From positions 620,001 to 684,000 of the forward strand of contig NZ_LN929908.1 in NCBI RefSeq assembly GCF_001494595.1: 64,000 bases of DNA, written 5' to 3'. How positions within the stretch are numbered: the stretch's first letter is position 1; each line of letters starts with the position of its first letter. The DNA comes from Mycobacterium sp. M26. GTDB lineage: Bacteria; Actinomycetota; Actinomycetes; Mycobacteriales; Mycobacteriaceae. Positions 9,226-17,632 of this stretch are shown here, piece after piece. Below the pieces are notes generated by a model. The model saw only the letters and a program-made list of their open reading frames with translations. It ran no database searches and was not told the origin of the DNA. A program made the position numbers and the translations under genes.

Positions 9226-10799
9226 CGGTCCGGCCTCTCGATCGTCACCGTCACCACCGAGGCGTAGCTGATGTCGGCAGCCAGGGTGCCGCCGTGGCGT
9301 TTGACGATCTGGGCGATTAGCGCCAGGCCCAGGCCCTGGTGGCCGGCGGCGTCGTAGGCCCCCTCGTCGGCCCTGTTGTCGGCTTTGGTGGAGTAGCCGC
9401 GCTGCATCGCGCGGTCGAAGGTTTGGGCGTCCATCCCCGGCCCGCTGTCGGCGACGGCGATCTGCAGCCGCTGGTCGTCCTGGGTCACGGTCACCTCCAC
9501 CCAGGGGTCGTCGCGGTCGCAGGCGTCCATCGCGTTGTCGATCAGGTTGCCCAGCACGGTCACCATCTCCTGCGGGGTCAGCATGAGGTCGTCGGCCTCA
9601 GCGGGCAGCTGGGTGTCCTCGGTGATGGTCAGGGCGATGCCGCGCTCGTCGGCCTCAGCCGTCTTGCCGAGCAGCAGTGCCATCAACGCGGGATCGCCGA
9701 CAGCCTCGGAGAGCCGGTCCACCAGCTGTTGGGACAGCGCGAGCTCCTGGGTGGCGAACTTCACCGCCTCCTCGGGGCGGCCCATCTCGACCAGCGTGAT
9801 GACGGTGTGCAGTTTGTTGGCTGACTCGTGGGCCTGGGCGCGCAGCGAGTCGCTGAACATCTGCAGCGCGCTGAGTTCGCCGAGCGCACCCTGCAATTCG
9901 GTGCGGTCGCGGATGGTCACCACCTCGGAGTCCGAGGCGCTGACCGCCGAGCGGTTGACCACCAGCACCCGGTCGTCGGTGACGCGAAGCTCGTCGCGCA
10001 CCCCGGGGTCGTTGCCGCGCAGGAACTCCGGCAGATCGGTGCGCTGGATCGGACCGGCAGGCAGGCTCAGCAGCCGGCGGGCCTCGTCGTTGACCAGGGC
10101 CACCCGGTCGCGGTCGAGCACGATCAGGCCTTCGGAGACCGAGTGCAGGATCGCGTCGTGGTGGTCGTACATCACCCGCAACTCGTCGGGGGCCAGGCCG
10201 TGGGTCTGGCGCAGAATGCGACGGCGGATGGCCCACACCCCGACGAACGAAAGTGCCAGGGCGCCAACGCCCATCCCGACGATCGCCGGCCACTGGGAGC
10301 GCCAGCGCGTCGCCAGGCTCTGTTCGGTGATGCCGGCGGCGACCAGTCCGACGACCTGGCCCGCCGCGTTGCGCACCGGGGCGACGGTCCGGATCGACGG
10401 CCCCAGTGTGCCGGTGTAGATCTCGGTGTACGTCTCGCCGCGCAGGGCGGGTTCGATGTTGCCGATGTACTTGCCGCCGATCATCGCCGGGTTGGTGTGG
10501 GTGAACCGGGTGCGGTCGGGCGCCATGATCGTGATGAACGCGATGTCGGTGCCCTTGCGCACCGCTTCGGTCACCGGCTGCAAAACCCTTGTCGCGTCGC
10601 CTCTTTCGATGGCCTCGGCGGTGGATGGGGCGTCGGCCAATGCGACGGCGATCGCGGTCACCTGTTCGCGGGCGGCCTGGTCGCCGTCGCGCTTGGCGTC
10701 GTAGAGGGCCAGCCCGCCGCCGGCCAGCACCACCAGCGCGATCACCACGGCCTGCAGCGCGAAGGCCTGGCCCGCCAACGAGCGGGGCAGTACCGCCAT
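9222..10799 (-). CDS. CitA/DcuS-type sensor histidine kinase
   Basis: Membrane sensor kinase of 525 aa. An N-terminal helix (about 10-35) and a second at about 170-190 flank an extracytoplasmic Cache/PDC-like sensor containing NPAMIGGKYIGNIEPALRGE. A cytoplasmic PAS region follows, then the H-box with His324 in QAHESANKLHT, the N-box NLIDNAMDA, and G boxes ADSGPGMD and GLGLALI. CitA/DcuS kinases sense citrate or C4-dicarboxylates; the divergent dctA gene supports a dicarboxylate ligand. The ligand itself is inferred. Confidence 0.92.
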   Translation of the reverse strand: MAVLPRSLAGQAFALQAVVIALVVLAGGGLALYDAKRDGDQAAREQVTAIAVALADAPSTAEAIERGDATRVLQPVTEAVRKGTDIAFITIMAPDRTRFTHTNPAMIGGKYIGNIEPALRGETYTEIYTGTLGPSIRTVAPVRNAAGQVVGLVAAGITEQSLATRWRSQWPAIVGMGVGALALSFVGVWAIRRRILRQTHGLAPDELRVMYDHHDAILHSVSEGLIVLDRDRVALVNDEARRLLSLPAGPIQRTDLPEFLRGNDPGVRDELRVTDDRVLVVNRSAVSASDSEVVTIRDRTELQGALGELSALQMFSDSLRAQAHESANKLHTVITLVEMGRPEEAVKFATQELALSQQLVDRLSEAVGDPALMALLLGKTAEADERGIALTITEDTQLPAEADDLMLTPQEMVTVLGNLIDNAMDACDRDDPWVEVTVTQDDQRLQIAVADSGPGMDAQTFDRAMQRGYSTKADNRADEGAYDAAGHQGLGLALIAQIVKRHGGTLAADISYASVVTVTIERPDR

Positions 10800-10834
10800 T
10801 GCGCACCTCCACCGCTGTACTAAATGAACTTAAG

Positions 10835-10871
10835 CGTGACCTGGCTCACGCGAGTTGTGACCATCCTTACA
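10835..10871 (+). promoter_or_regulatory. Two tandem CRP-like sites between citA-like kinase and dctA
   Basis: Two dyads fit the CRP/GlxR pattern TGTGA-N6-TCACA. CGTGACCTGGCTCACG has both inner half-sites intact (GTGA at 10836, TCAC at 10846). TGTGACCATCCTTACA begins at 10856 and matches 9 of 10 defined bases. Their centres are 21 bp apart, two helical turns, and they lie 40-70 nt upstream of the dctA ATG. Carbon-source control by a CRP-family protein is the natural reading; binding is untested. Confidence 0.65.
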
Positions 10872-10905
10872 GACCACAGGCTCGTGAACTGGAAGGAAAC
10901 CGACT

Positions 10906-12285
10906 ATGACCACGGTTTTGGATCGCCCCAGCGGCGACACGCCGGCGCCCAAGAAGCGCCGCGACCGCACCCACTGGCTCTACATCGCGGTCATCGTCGC
11001 GGTGATCGGCGGCGTCATCCTCGGACTCGTCTCCCCGGAGGTCGGCAAGAGCGTCGGCGTTCTGGGCACCATGTTCGTCAGCCTGATCAAGATGATGATC
11101 GCCCCGGTGATCTTCTGCACGATCGTGCTGGGCATCGGGTCGGTGCGCAAAGCCGCCACGGTCGGCAAGGTCGGCGGGCTGGCCTTCCTCTACTTCCTGG
11201 TGATGTCCACCATCGCACTGGCCATCGGCCTGGTGGTCGGCAACCTGCTGCATCCGGGTGGAAGCCTGAAGCTGTCGGAGTCGGCGGCAGCCAAGGGCGC
11301 GCAGCTGGCCGAGAAGGCCCACGAGTCGGGTGGCCTGATGGAGTTCATCCAGCACATCATCCCCACCTCCCTGTTCTCCTCGCTGACCGAAGGCAATGTG
11401 CTGCAGGCGCTGTTCGTGGCGCTGCTGGTCGGGTTCGCGCTGCAGGCCATGGGCAGCAAGGGTGAGCCGATCCTGCGCGGTGTCGAGCACCTGCAGCGGC
11501 TGGTGTTCAAGGTTCTGGCGATGGTGCTGTGGCTGGCCCCGATCGGTGCCTTCGGTGCGATCGCGAACGTGGTGGGCCAGACCGGCTGGAGCGCGGTGAC
11601 CAACCTGCTGACGCTGATGTTCGGCTTCTACCTGACCTGCATCGTGTTCGTCTTCGGTGTGCTCGGGGTGCTGCTGCGCACCGTCTCCGGGGTGTCGATC
11701 TTCAAGCTGGTGCGCTACCTGGCCCGCGAGTACCTGCTGATCTTCGCGACCTCCTCCTCGGAGTCGGCCCTGCCGCGCCTGATCGCCAAGATGGAGCACC
11801 TGGGTGTGCAGCAGAGCACCGTGGGTGTGGTTGTGCCGACCGGGTATTCGTTCAACCTCGACGGGACCGCGATCTACCTGACGATGGCCTCGCTGTTCAT
11901 CGCCGACGCGATGGGCAACCCGCTGTCGATCGGTCAGCAGATCAGCCTGCTGGTGTTCATGATCGTGGCCTCCAAGGGTGCGGCCGGTGTCAGCGGCGCC
12001 GGGCTGGCCACATTGGCCGGCGGCCTGCAGGCGCACCGCCCCGAACTGCTCGACGGCGTGGGCCTGATCGTCGGCATCGACCGGTTCATGTCCGAGGCAC
12101 GTGCGGTGACCAACTTCTCCGGCAACGCGGTGGCCACCCTGCTGGTCGGGTCCTGGACCAAGACCGTCGACATGGGCAAGGTCAACTCGGTTCTGTCCGG
12201 CAAGGATCCGTTCGACGAACTGACGATGCTCGATGAGGACGCCCCCGCCGAGGCGGCGCCGCAGAAGGAGGCCGTGGCCGCCTAG
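10906..12285 (+). CDS. dctA: C4-dicarboxylate:cation symporter DctA
   Basis: Inner-membrane symporter of the DAACS family (459 aa), expected to import succinate, fumarate and malate with cations. Family motifs are all present: the serine-rich hairpin ATSSSESALPRL near 280, PTGYSFNLDGTAIYL in TM7, the second hairpin KGAAGVSGAGLATLAGGL and NFSGNAVATLLV in TM8. The ATG is preceded by GGAAGGAAAC. It is followed by a strong hairpin terminator and transcribed away from the CitAB-like genes that probably control it. Confidence 0.96.
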   Translation: MTTVLDRPSGDTPAPKKRRDRTHWLYIAVIVAVIGGVILGLVSPEVGKSVGVLGTMFVSLIKMMIAPVIFCTIVLGIGSVRKAATVGKVGGLAFLYFLVMSTIALAIGLVVGNLLHPGGSLKLSESAAAKGAQLAEKAHESGGLMEFIQHIIPTSLFSSLTEGNVLQALFVALLVGFALQAMGSKGEPILRGVEHLQRLVFKVLAMVLWLAPIGAFGAIANVVGQTGWSAVTNLLTLMFGFYLTCIVFVFGVLGVLLRTVSGVSIFKLVRYLAREYLLIFATSSSESALPRLIAKMEHLGVQQSTVGVVVPTGYSFNLDGTAIYLTMASLFIADAMGNPLSIGQQISLLVFMIVASKGAAGVSGAGLATLAGGLQAHRPELLDGVGLIVGIDRFMSEARAVTNFSGNAVATLLVGSWTKTVDMGKVNSVLSGKDPFDELTMLDEDAPAEAAPQKEAVAA

Positions 12286-12296
12286 ATAGTGAACTC

Positions 12297-12331
12297 ACGA
12301 CACCCCGGGACGCTCATCCCCGGGGTGTCGT
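12297..12331 (+). terminator. Hairpin terminator after dctA
   Basis: Perfect 13-bp stem, ACGACACCCCGGG (12297-12309) paired with CCCGGGGTGTCGT (12319-12331), around a 9-nt loop, starting 11 nt after the dctA stop. There is no T-run, as is common for mycobacterial intrinsic terminators. Confidence 0.85.
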
Positions 12332-12398
12332 GCTGTGTGTGGTGGCGCGGGCGGCGCGTAATCTGGCAGGAACGTGAGTTGGGGCGCGAGGAGGTCGG

Positions 12399-13655
12399 TT
12401 GGCGGCGGCTGAGGTTCCGGTGGATGGCGAGGATTCCGGCCTGTCCGCCCCGAGTCGGGGCGAACGATACGGGCTACCAGCCGAATTGGAGGATCTACGG
12501 CTGCGCTCGCTGGAGCAGATTCAGGCGGTCTACGACGCCGACGGCCGGTTCGTGCCGATCACCCAGATGGCCCGCAGCGTGTTCGGCGTCCCGATGGCCG
12601 CGGTGTCACTGATCGACCGGGACCGCCAACTGTTCCTGGCCGCCGACGGTCTGGCGCTGGGGGAGTCGGTGGACCGTTCCGACACGGTCTGTCAGGCCGT
12701 CATCGCCCGCAGCTACGAGCAGCCCGAGCCCAGCGCCCTGGTGCTCGACGACGCTTCGTCGGACCCGGAGTTCGCGGACGTGCCCGGTATCGGCGACGGC
12801 GGCATCAAGTTCTACGCCGGCCACCCGCTGTACGGGCCGGGCGGTCATGCCGTCGGGACGTTCTGTATCTACGACACGGTTCCCCGCACCCTGGACAGCG
12901 CGCAGCTCGACACGTTCAGCCAACTGGCGGCGTGGGTGCAGCGGGAGCTGCAGAGCTCCGAGCATCTGGACCGCGCGGCCGCGGTGCAACGTCAACTGTT
13001 GCCCCGGGCGATCGGCGATCTGACCGGGTACACGGTGCGCGCGGTGTGCATCCCGGCGTTCGCGGTGGGTGGCGACTTCTACGACCACCACAGCGGGCCT
13101 GATGGCCTGACGATCACGGTGGCCGACGTGATGGGTAAGGGCATGGGTGCGGCGATCCTGGCCGCCAGTGTGCGCTCGGCGCTGCGAGCGGCCTCCTCGG
13201 CGGCCGGCGGCGATCCCGCGGGTGCGGTGAATGCGGTTGCAGCACAGCTGGTGGATGACCTGTCCGAGACCGCCAGCTTCGTCACGCTGTTCCACGCGCA
13301 CCTCGACGTGGCCGCGGGGGTGGTGCGCTACGTCGACGCCGGGCACGGGCTGGCGGCGATCGTGCGGGCCGATGGTTCGGCCGAACACCTCAAGGGCGCC
13401 GGGCTTCCGCTGGGTGTCACCTCGGATGCGCGGTGGGATTCGGGATCGGTGGTGCTGGGTGCGGGTGACACGTTGATCGCCGCCTCCGACGGCGCCCTCG
13501 ATCTGCTCGGTGGCGAGTTGCACACCGGTGACGCGCTGGACTTCCTGCGGGCGCATCCCGATCCGGACGAACTGTGTTCGGTCTTGGAGGCCGAGGTGTC
13601 CGGGCGCACGCCGCTCGATGACGTCACCGTGATCGCGATCCGGCGGGAGGGCTGA
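12399..13655 (+). CDS. GAF-domain PP2C/SpoIIE-type serine phosphatase
   Basis: Soluble phosphatase of 418 aa for a partner-switching pathway. It has an N-terminal GAF domain (about 25-180; VFGVPMAAVSLIDRDRQLF, then DTVCQAVI) and a C-terminal SpoIIE/PP2C domain with the metal-binding motif GGDFYD, VADVMGKGMGAA and the terminal DDVTVIAI. The TTG start is chosen because GAGGAGG sits 5 nt upstream. It overlaps the following STAS gene by 1 nt; its substrate is most likely that STAS protein's phosphoserine (family knowledge plus context). Confidence 0.9.
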   Translation: MAAAEVPVDGEDSGLSAPSRGERYGLPAELEDLRLRSLEQIQAVYDADGRFVPITQMARSVFGVPMAAVSLIDRDRQLFLAADGLALGESVDRSDTVCQAVIARSYEQPEPSALVLDDASSDPEFADVPGIGDGGIKFYAGHPLYGPGGHAVGTFCIYDTVPRTLDSAQLDTFSQLAAWVQRELQSSEHLDRAAAVQRQLLPRAIGDLTGYTVRAVCIPAFAVGGDFYDHHSGPDGLTITVADVMGKGMGAAILAASVRSALRAASSAAGGDPAGAVNAVAAQLVDDLSETASFVTLFHAHLDVAAGVVRYVDAGHGLAAIVRADGSAEHLKGAGLPLGVTSDARWDSGSVVLGAGDTLIAASDGALDLLGGELHTGDALDFLRAHPDPDELCSVLEAEVSGRTPLDDVTVIAIRREG

Positions 13656-13996
13656 TGGGGCAGTGGCCAACGCGCACAACAACATCCGGTGCCGTCGTCG
13701 TCGTGCCGGAGGGCCGGCTCAATGTGGCGGCCGCGCCGGCGCTGCGCACCCAGTTGCTCACCCTGGTGCAGGGTGGGCAGTCGCGGGTGGTGGTCGACCT
13801 GTCGGCGGCGGAGTCCATCGACTCGTCCGGCCTGGGGGCGTTGATCTCGGCGTTGAAGGCGGCCCGGCAGGCCGGCGGGGACCTGCGGATCGCGGCGCCC
13901 TCGACGCGGGTGGTGGCCGCGCTGGAGCTGACCAATCTCAATCGTGTTCTCCCGCCCCATCCTTCGGCAGACAGTGCCTTCGATGAGCCAGCCTGA
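13655..13996 (+). CDS. STAS-domain anti-sigma factor antagonist
   Basis: A 113-aa RsbV/SpoIIAA-like protein. The STAS core includes VVVVPEGRLNVAAAPALR and the phosphorylatable-serine region AAESIDSSGLGALISALK, with Ser-Ser after Asp as in the family. It lies between its likely phosphatase (upstream, 1-nt overlap) and its likely kinase (downstream, 14-nt overlap), the classic order of a partner switch. No sigma factor gene is nearby. Confidence 0.9.
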   Translation: MGQWPTRTTTSGAVVVVPEGRLNVAAAPALRTQLLTLVQGGQSRVVVDLSAAESIDSSGLGALISALKAARQAGGDLRIAAPSTRVVAALELTNLNRVLPPHPSADSAFDEPA

Positions 13997-14399
13997 GCCG
14001 GCCTACGGTCTGGACACCACGACAGGCGCGACGACGCTCGACGAGGTACAGAACGTGCTCGACCAGATGTGGTCGGCGCACCCCGAGGTGCCCGACATGG
14101 TGCGCATCCACGTCGATCTGGCGGTGGCCGAGATCGCCGCCAACATCATGGAACACTCGGCGCAGGGCCGGGCCGTGCGACTGCGAATGACCGCTGGTCT
14201 GGCCGACGATCAGGTGCGCATCGAGTTCACCGATGACGGCCGGCCCACCGAGGTGGATCTGGATGCGGTGGACCTGCCGGAGTTGATGGCCGAGTCGGGT
14301 CGGGGGTTGGCGCTGGCGCAACGGGTGCTCGATGAGCTGTCCTACCGCCGGGATAGCACCGGCAATCACTGGGTGCTGGTGCGCCGGACGGTGCGTTAG
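13983..14399 (+). CDS. RsbW/SpoIIAB-like serine kinase (anti-sigma factor)
   Basis: A 138-aa GHKL ATPase-domain protein: N-box VAEIAANIMEHSAQG, G1-like FTDDGRP and G2-like SGRGLALAQRVLDEL. Such proteins bind a sigma factor and are released when a STAS partner is dephosphorylated. I chose ATG 13983 (MSQPEPAYG) over an in-frame ATG at 13944, because the latter lies deep in the STAS gene. Its stop shares the four bases TTAG with the convergent response regulator. Confidence 0.85.
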   Translation: MSQPEPAYGLDTTTGATTLDEVQNVLDQMWSAHPEVPDMVRIHVDLAVAEIAANIMEHSAQGRAVRLRMTAGLADDQVRIEFTDDGRPTEVDLDAVDLPELMAESGRGLALAQRVLDELSYRRDSTGNHWVLVRRTVR

Positions 14400-15091
14400 T
14401 TCGGCCGCGCCGCACCGAGTTTCGCGGTGCGCTGCGCACGAGCGACGGCGACGGCTTCGGCGCGGGAGCTGACCCCGAGTTTGGTGAGCAGGCTGTGCAC
14501 GTGGTTCTTGACGGTGTGCAGCGCGACGGTGAGCCGGGAGGCGATCTCCTGGTTGGACAGGCCGTCCTCGATGAGCTTGAGGATCTGCTCCTCGCGCGCG
14601 GTCAGCACCGGCAGCGCGGTGTCAGGGTCGGGGTTGGCGGCCAGGGCATACACGCGGCGAACCAGGATCGCCGAGATGGCTGGCGAGCAGCTGGACTCGC
14701 CGCGGGCGGCAGCGTGCAGGACGGTGAGCAGGTCGGCGAAGGACTCGGAGCGCAGATGCAGGCCGGTGGCTCCACCGTCGGCGCAATTGACGATGGTGGC
14801 GTCGTCGTCCTCGCGCAGGCCGAAGACGCTGACCTGGACGCCGGGGGCGGTGTCGAGACCGACCTGCAGCAGGGTGGCGCTGTCGCGGGTGTTGACGTTG
14901 AGCAGGACGACGGACGGGGTGTCGGCACCGACCGCCATGAGCAGCGACGGGGTGTCCCAGGCCTCGGTGACATCGAAGCCGTGAATGCTGAGCTGGGCGG
15001 TGAGGCATTCGCGGGCCAGGCGGTCGTCATCGACAAGGACGATGCGCACCGGGGCGGGCGTCTCGGTGCTCAACCGGCGTCCTCTCGTCAC
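14396..15091 (-). CDS. Atypical LuxR/NarL-family response regulator lacking phospho-acceptor Asp
   Basis: A 231-aa protein with a receiver-like domain (acidic triad DDD at 21-23) and a C-terminal LuxR HTH (LTAREEQILKLIEDGLSNQE, TVKNHVHSLLTKLGVSSRAE). At the phospho-acceptor position the sequence reads VVLLNVNTRD, so Asp is replaced by Asn65; the conserved Lys is Arg in TGLHLRSES, and the Ser/Thr after beta-4 is Gly in VSVFGLRE. Phosphorylation is therefore unlikely. The start is uncertain: GTG 15091 or TTG 15073. No kinase gene is adjacent. Confidence 0.88.
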   Translation of the reverse strand: MTRGRRLSTETPAPVRIVLVDDDRLARECLTAQLSIHGFDVTEAWDTPSLLMAVGADTPSVVLLNVNTRDSATLLQVGLDTAPGVQVSVFGLREDDDATIVNCADGGATGLHLRSESFADLLTVLHAAARGESSCSPAISAILVRRVYALAANPDPDTALPVLTAREEQILKLIEDGLSNQEIASRLTVALHTVKNHVHSLLTKLGVSSRAEAVAVARAQRTAKLGAARPN

Positions 15092-15187
15092 GTCGTGCGG
15101 ATTGCAACCAGTTTAGGGGAGGGACTAGATCCGGATTGGCTCCAACGGTCTATACCGTTTGCGCAGGCAGAGCCCGATATTTGAGAC

Positions 15188-15427
15188 ATGACCGCAATCG
15201 CCCTCACCTCGCCGTTCGAACTGCTGACCCTGCCGTCGTTCGCGCCGGCTCCGGTGTGCGACCTCGCCGAACGACGGGTGGTGACCGCGGGGGCCGCGGC
15301 GGTGGCCGCCGAGCCGTCCTTCCACATCGAGCTGGGGGCGCGCGGGCATCTGTATCTGGCTCTGACCGCGGCGGTGCTGATGCTGGGCACGCTGCTGCTG
15401 ATCCTGCAGGCGGCGCCGGGCGTCTGA
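15188..15427 (+). CDS. Small hypothetical membrane protein (79 aa)
   Basis: ATG at 15188, encoding a protein whose only clear feature is one C-terminal membrane helix (LYLALTAAVLMLGTLLLILQ, about residues 55-74). It is divergent from the atypical regulator, 96 nt away, and followed by the tRNA gene. I do not recognise a family. The helix suggests a tail-anchored protein; codon use is ordinary for the window. Confidence 0.5.
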   Translation: MTAIALTSPFELLTLPSFAPAPVCDLAERRVVTAGAAAVAAEPSFHIELGARGHLYLALTAAVLMLGTLLLILQAAPGV

Positions 15428-15535
15428 TCGGGGCTCCGCTTCCGAGGGCATGACGTCGGTGCCCACCTCTGAGCGACTTATCGCGCCGCTGTAGGGCGGG
15501 CTGCCCCGGGCGATGACATACCCTCTTGCCTGCGG

Positions 15536-15612
15536 GCCCCCATAGCCCAATTGGCAGAGGCAGCGGACTTAAAATCCGCCAAGTGTCGGTTCGAGTCCGA
15601 CTGGGGGCACCA
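15536..15612 (+). tRNA. tRNA with anticodon UAA (Leu), short variable loop
   Basis: A complete cloverleaf: acceptor GCCCCCA/TGGGGGC, D arm with GG at positions 18-19, anticodon stem GCGGA/TCCGC with loop CTTAAAA (anticodon TAA), variable loop CAAGT of only 5 nt, T stem GTCGG/CCGAC with TTCGAGT, discriminator A at 15609 and encoded CCA to 15612. The anticodon reads UUA leucine codons. Leu tRNAs normally have a long class II variable arm, so the 5-nt loop is odd. Confidence 0.93.
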
Positions 15613-15699
15613 GCCCATCTCGCCACACCGCGAGCACCCACCACAACTGTTACCGTGACCGCACATCGACGCCCGGGGGTCGATCTGTGGAGGACGCGG

Positions 15700-16689
15700 T
15701 TGGACGCTGATGCGGGTGTCGAGCACTCAGCCGTGCTGACCCAGCACCGCCGCGATCTCGCGGTGCTGGCCGTGGTCTTCCTGCTGCTGTTCGCGTTCTC
15801 CTACAGCGAGGACATCGTGTTCGCCGTCCTCGAGGCGACCAACCGCGACCATGTCGGCGGATGGCTGGTCGGCCTGCTCGGATTCGACATCGCGGTACTG
15901 GCCGTGGTGGGTCTGCTGAAGCGCTTCATCACCCGTGCTGACGGCGACGAACCCCGGCTGTGGCGATGGTGGTGGACGGCGTTCGGCGCCGTGGTGGCCC
16001 TCGACATCCTGTTGGTCCTGCTGCCCGAAGGTCACCCGCTGGCGATCGACCTGGCCACGTCAGCCGCCCTGGCCATCCTGATGGGCATCGTGATGGCGGT
16101 ATCACTCAACGCCGATCCGCTGACCCTGTTCAGTGCCGCCAAACGTGCGGACCCAGCCGCGAGGTGGGCCCGCGTGCGCGCCGTCATCCCGCTCGTCATC
16201 GGTGCCTTCGCCTGCTACCTCGCAGCAACGGCTTTCGACGACTTCTTCGACCTCGACACGGTGCGCAGCCTGGATCCGGAGATGGCCGCCGACGTCGCCG
16301 CACTGCCGCTCACCGAACGGCTCGGCGAACAGGCCTCACTCTGCGAGGGCGCGGTGAGTCCGGCGTTCTTTCAACAGGTGGTCGCGATCATCCCGTTGTT
16401 GCTACTGACCCTGGGCGTCGAATTCAACTTCTTTCGCCGGGCGCTGGCCGAGCCTGCCCAGCGCGCGGCGGCCGCCACGACGGTTGCCGTGATGGCGATT
16501 GCGCTGTCGCTGGCCGTCTCGACATTGCCTTGGCCCGCAACGGGTTGCGGGGGAGTGCTCGGCTATTGGCACGAGTATCTGACCTTCGTCGTCTCTGTCC
16601 AAGGCATCGCCACGGGCCTGGCAACGCTGATCTGGTTCCTGGTGGCCAGCAGTCCGGACCAACGCATGGCGGAGGCCGGCCATGTCTAG
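15700..16689 (+). CDS. Polytopic membrane protein, unknown function (paralogue 1)
   Basis: A 329-aa protein with about eight hydrophobic segments; motifs shared with its neighbour include FAFSYSE, RWWWTAFG, SLNADPLTL, SLDPEMAADVAALP, LCEGAVSPAFFQQVV and LGVEFNFFRRAL. The start is set at TTG 15700 because GTGGAGG lies 6 nt upstream; earlier in-frame codons run through the tRNA gene. It overlaps the next gene by 8 nt, so the two are one operon. I do not recognise the family; the extracellular Cys pair is conserved between paralogues. Confidence 0.75.
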   Translation: MDADAGVEHSAVLTQHRRDLAVLAVVFLLLFAFSYSEDIVFAVLEATNRDHVGGWLVGLLGFDIAVLAVVGLLKRFITRADGDEPRLWRWWWTAFGAVVALDILLVLLPEGHPLAIDLATSAALAILMGIVMAVSLNADPLTLFSAAKRADPAARWARVRAVIPLVIGAFACYLAATAFDDFFDLDTVRSLDPEMAADVAALPLTERLGEQASLCEGAVSPAFFQQVVAIIPLLLLTLGVEFNFFRRALAEPAQRAAAATTVAVMAIALSLAVSTLPWPATGCGGVLGYWHEYLTFVVSVQGIATGLATLIWFLVASSPDQRMAEAGHV

Positions 16690-17632
16690 CTCCGAGGTGC
16701 GGCGACGCGGTGATCGCGCAGTCGTCGGGGTGGTCTTCCTGATGTTGTTCGCCTTCTCCTATAGCGAGCAACTCGTCTCGGCACTGTTCCCCGATTCCGG
16801 CGGGGAACAGATGGGCTGGCGGATCGCGGTGGTGGTCGTCGACGTCGTCGTACTCGGCCTCGTCGGATTGATGAAACGCACTGTGACACAGGCCGACGGC
16901 GACGCGCCGCGGCTGTGGGGATGGTGGTGGACCGGAGTCGTGGTTCTCATCGGCATCGATCTGATCCGGCTGCTGCCGGTGCAGTCGATCCGCATCGACA
17001 TCCTCAGCGCGACCCTCTACGCCGCTGCCATGGGGTGGACGACGGCCGCCGCGGTCAATGCCGACCCGGTCACACTCGTGCGCACCGCGCGCCGTATTGC
17101 GCTGCCGCGGGACTGGTCCCGGGTCCGCGCGATCGTGCCCCTGGTGGTGGGAACGTGGATCTGCTATCTCGCCGCCGCCGCCTTCGTCGACTACTTCCAG
17201 GCCGGCGCGGTGCGCACGCTCGACCCGGCACTGGCCGCCGAGGTCGCCGCCCTGCCCAAGCCCGAGCAGACGACGGTGCTCTCCGCGCTGTGCGAAGGCG
17301 CGATCAGTCCGGTGTTCTTCCAGCAGGTGGTCGGGGTGCTGCCGGTGCTGCTGCTCACGCTCGGCATCGAGTTCAACTACTTCCGCCGCACCCTGACCGA
17401 CGCGGGACAACGCGCGGCGACGGCGGCCACCGTGACGGTGATGGCGGCCGGTCTGGTCGGCGCGCTGTCCACCTTGCCGTGGGACGGGCAGGGCTGCGGG
17501 GACATCCTGTCGAGCTGGCACGAGTACGTAGCGTTCGTGCTCTCGGTGCAGGGCGTGTTCACCGGCCTGGCGACACTGGTATGGCTGCTGATCGCCAGCA
17601 CACCCGATGCGGCCGCGAGTCAGTCCGGGTAG
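16682..17632 (+). CDS. Polytopic membrane protein, unknown function (paralogue 2)
   Basis: A 316-aa tandem paralogue of the preceding gene with the same motif order: FAFSYSE, WGWWWTG, AVNADPVTL, RTLDPALAAEVAALP, LCEGAISPVFFQQVV, LGIEFNYFRRTL and a C-terminal WHEYVAFVLSVQG helix. The alternation of helices and the large conserved loop ending in CEGA suggest a common extracytoplasmic domain. The gene overlaps its partner by 8 nt and the convergent exported protein by 13 nt. Function unknown; a heteromeric pair is plausible. Confidence 0.78.
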   Translation: MSSSEVRRRGDRAVVGVVFLMLFAFSYSEQLVSALFPDSGGEQMGWRIAVVVVDVVVLGLVGLMKRTVTQADGDAPRLWGWWWTGVVVLIGIDLIRLLPVQSIRIDILSATLYAAAMGWTTAAAVNADPVTLVRTARRIALPRDWSRVRAIVPLVVGTWICYLAAAAFVDYFQAGAVRTLDPALAAEVAALPKPEQTTVLSALCEGAISPVFFQQVVGVLPVLLLTLGIEFNYFRRTLTDAGQRAATAATVTVMAAGLVGALSTLPWDGQGCGDILSSWHEYVAFVLSVQGVFTGLATLVWLLIASTPDAAASQSG

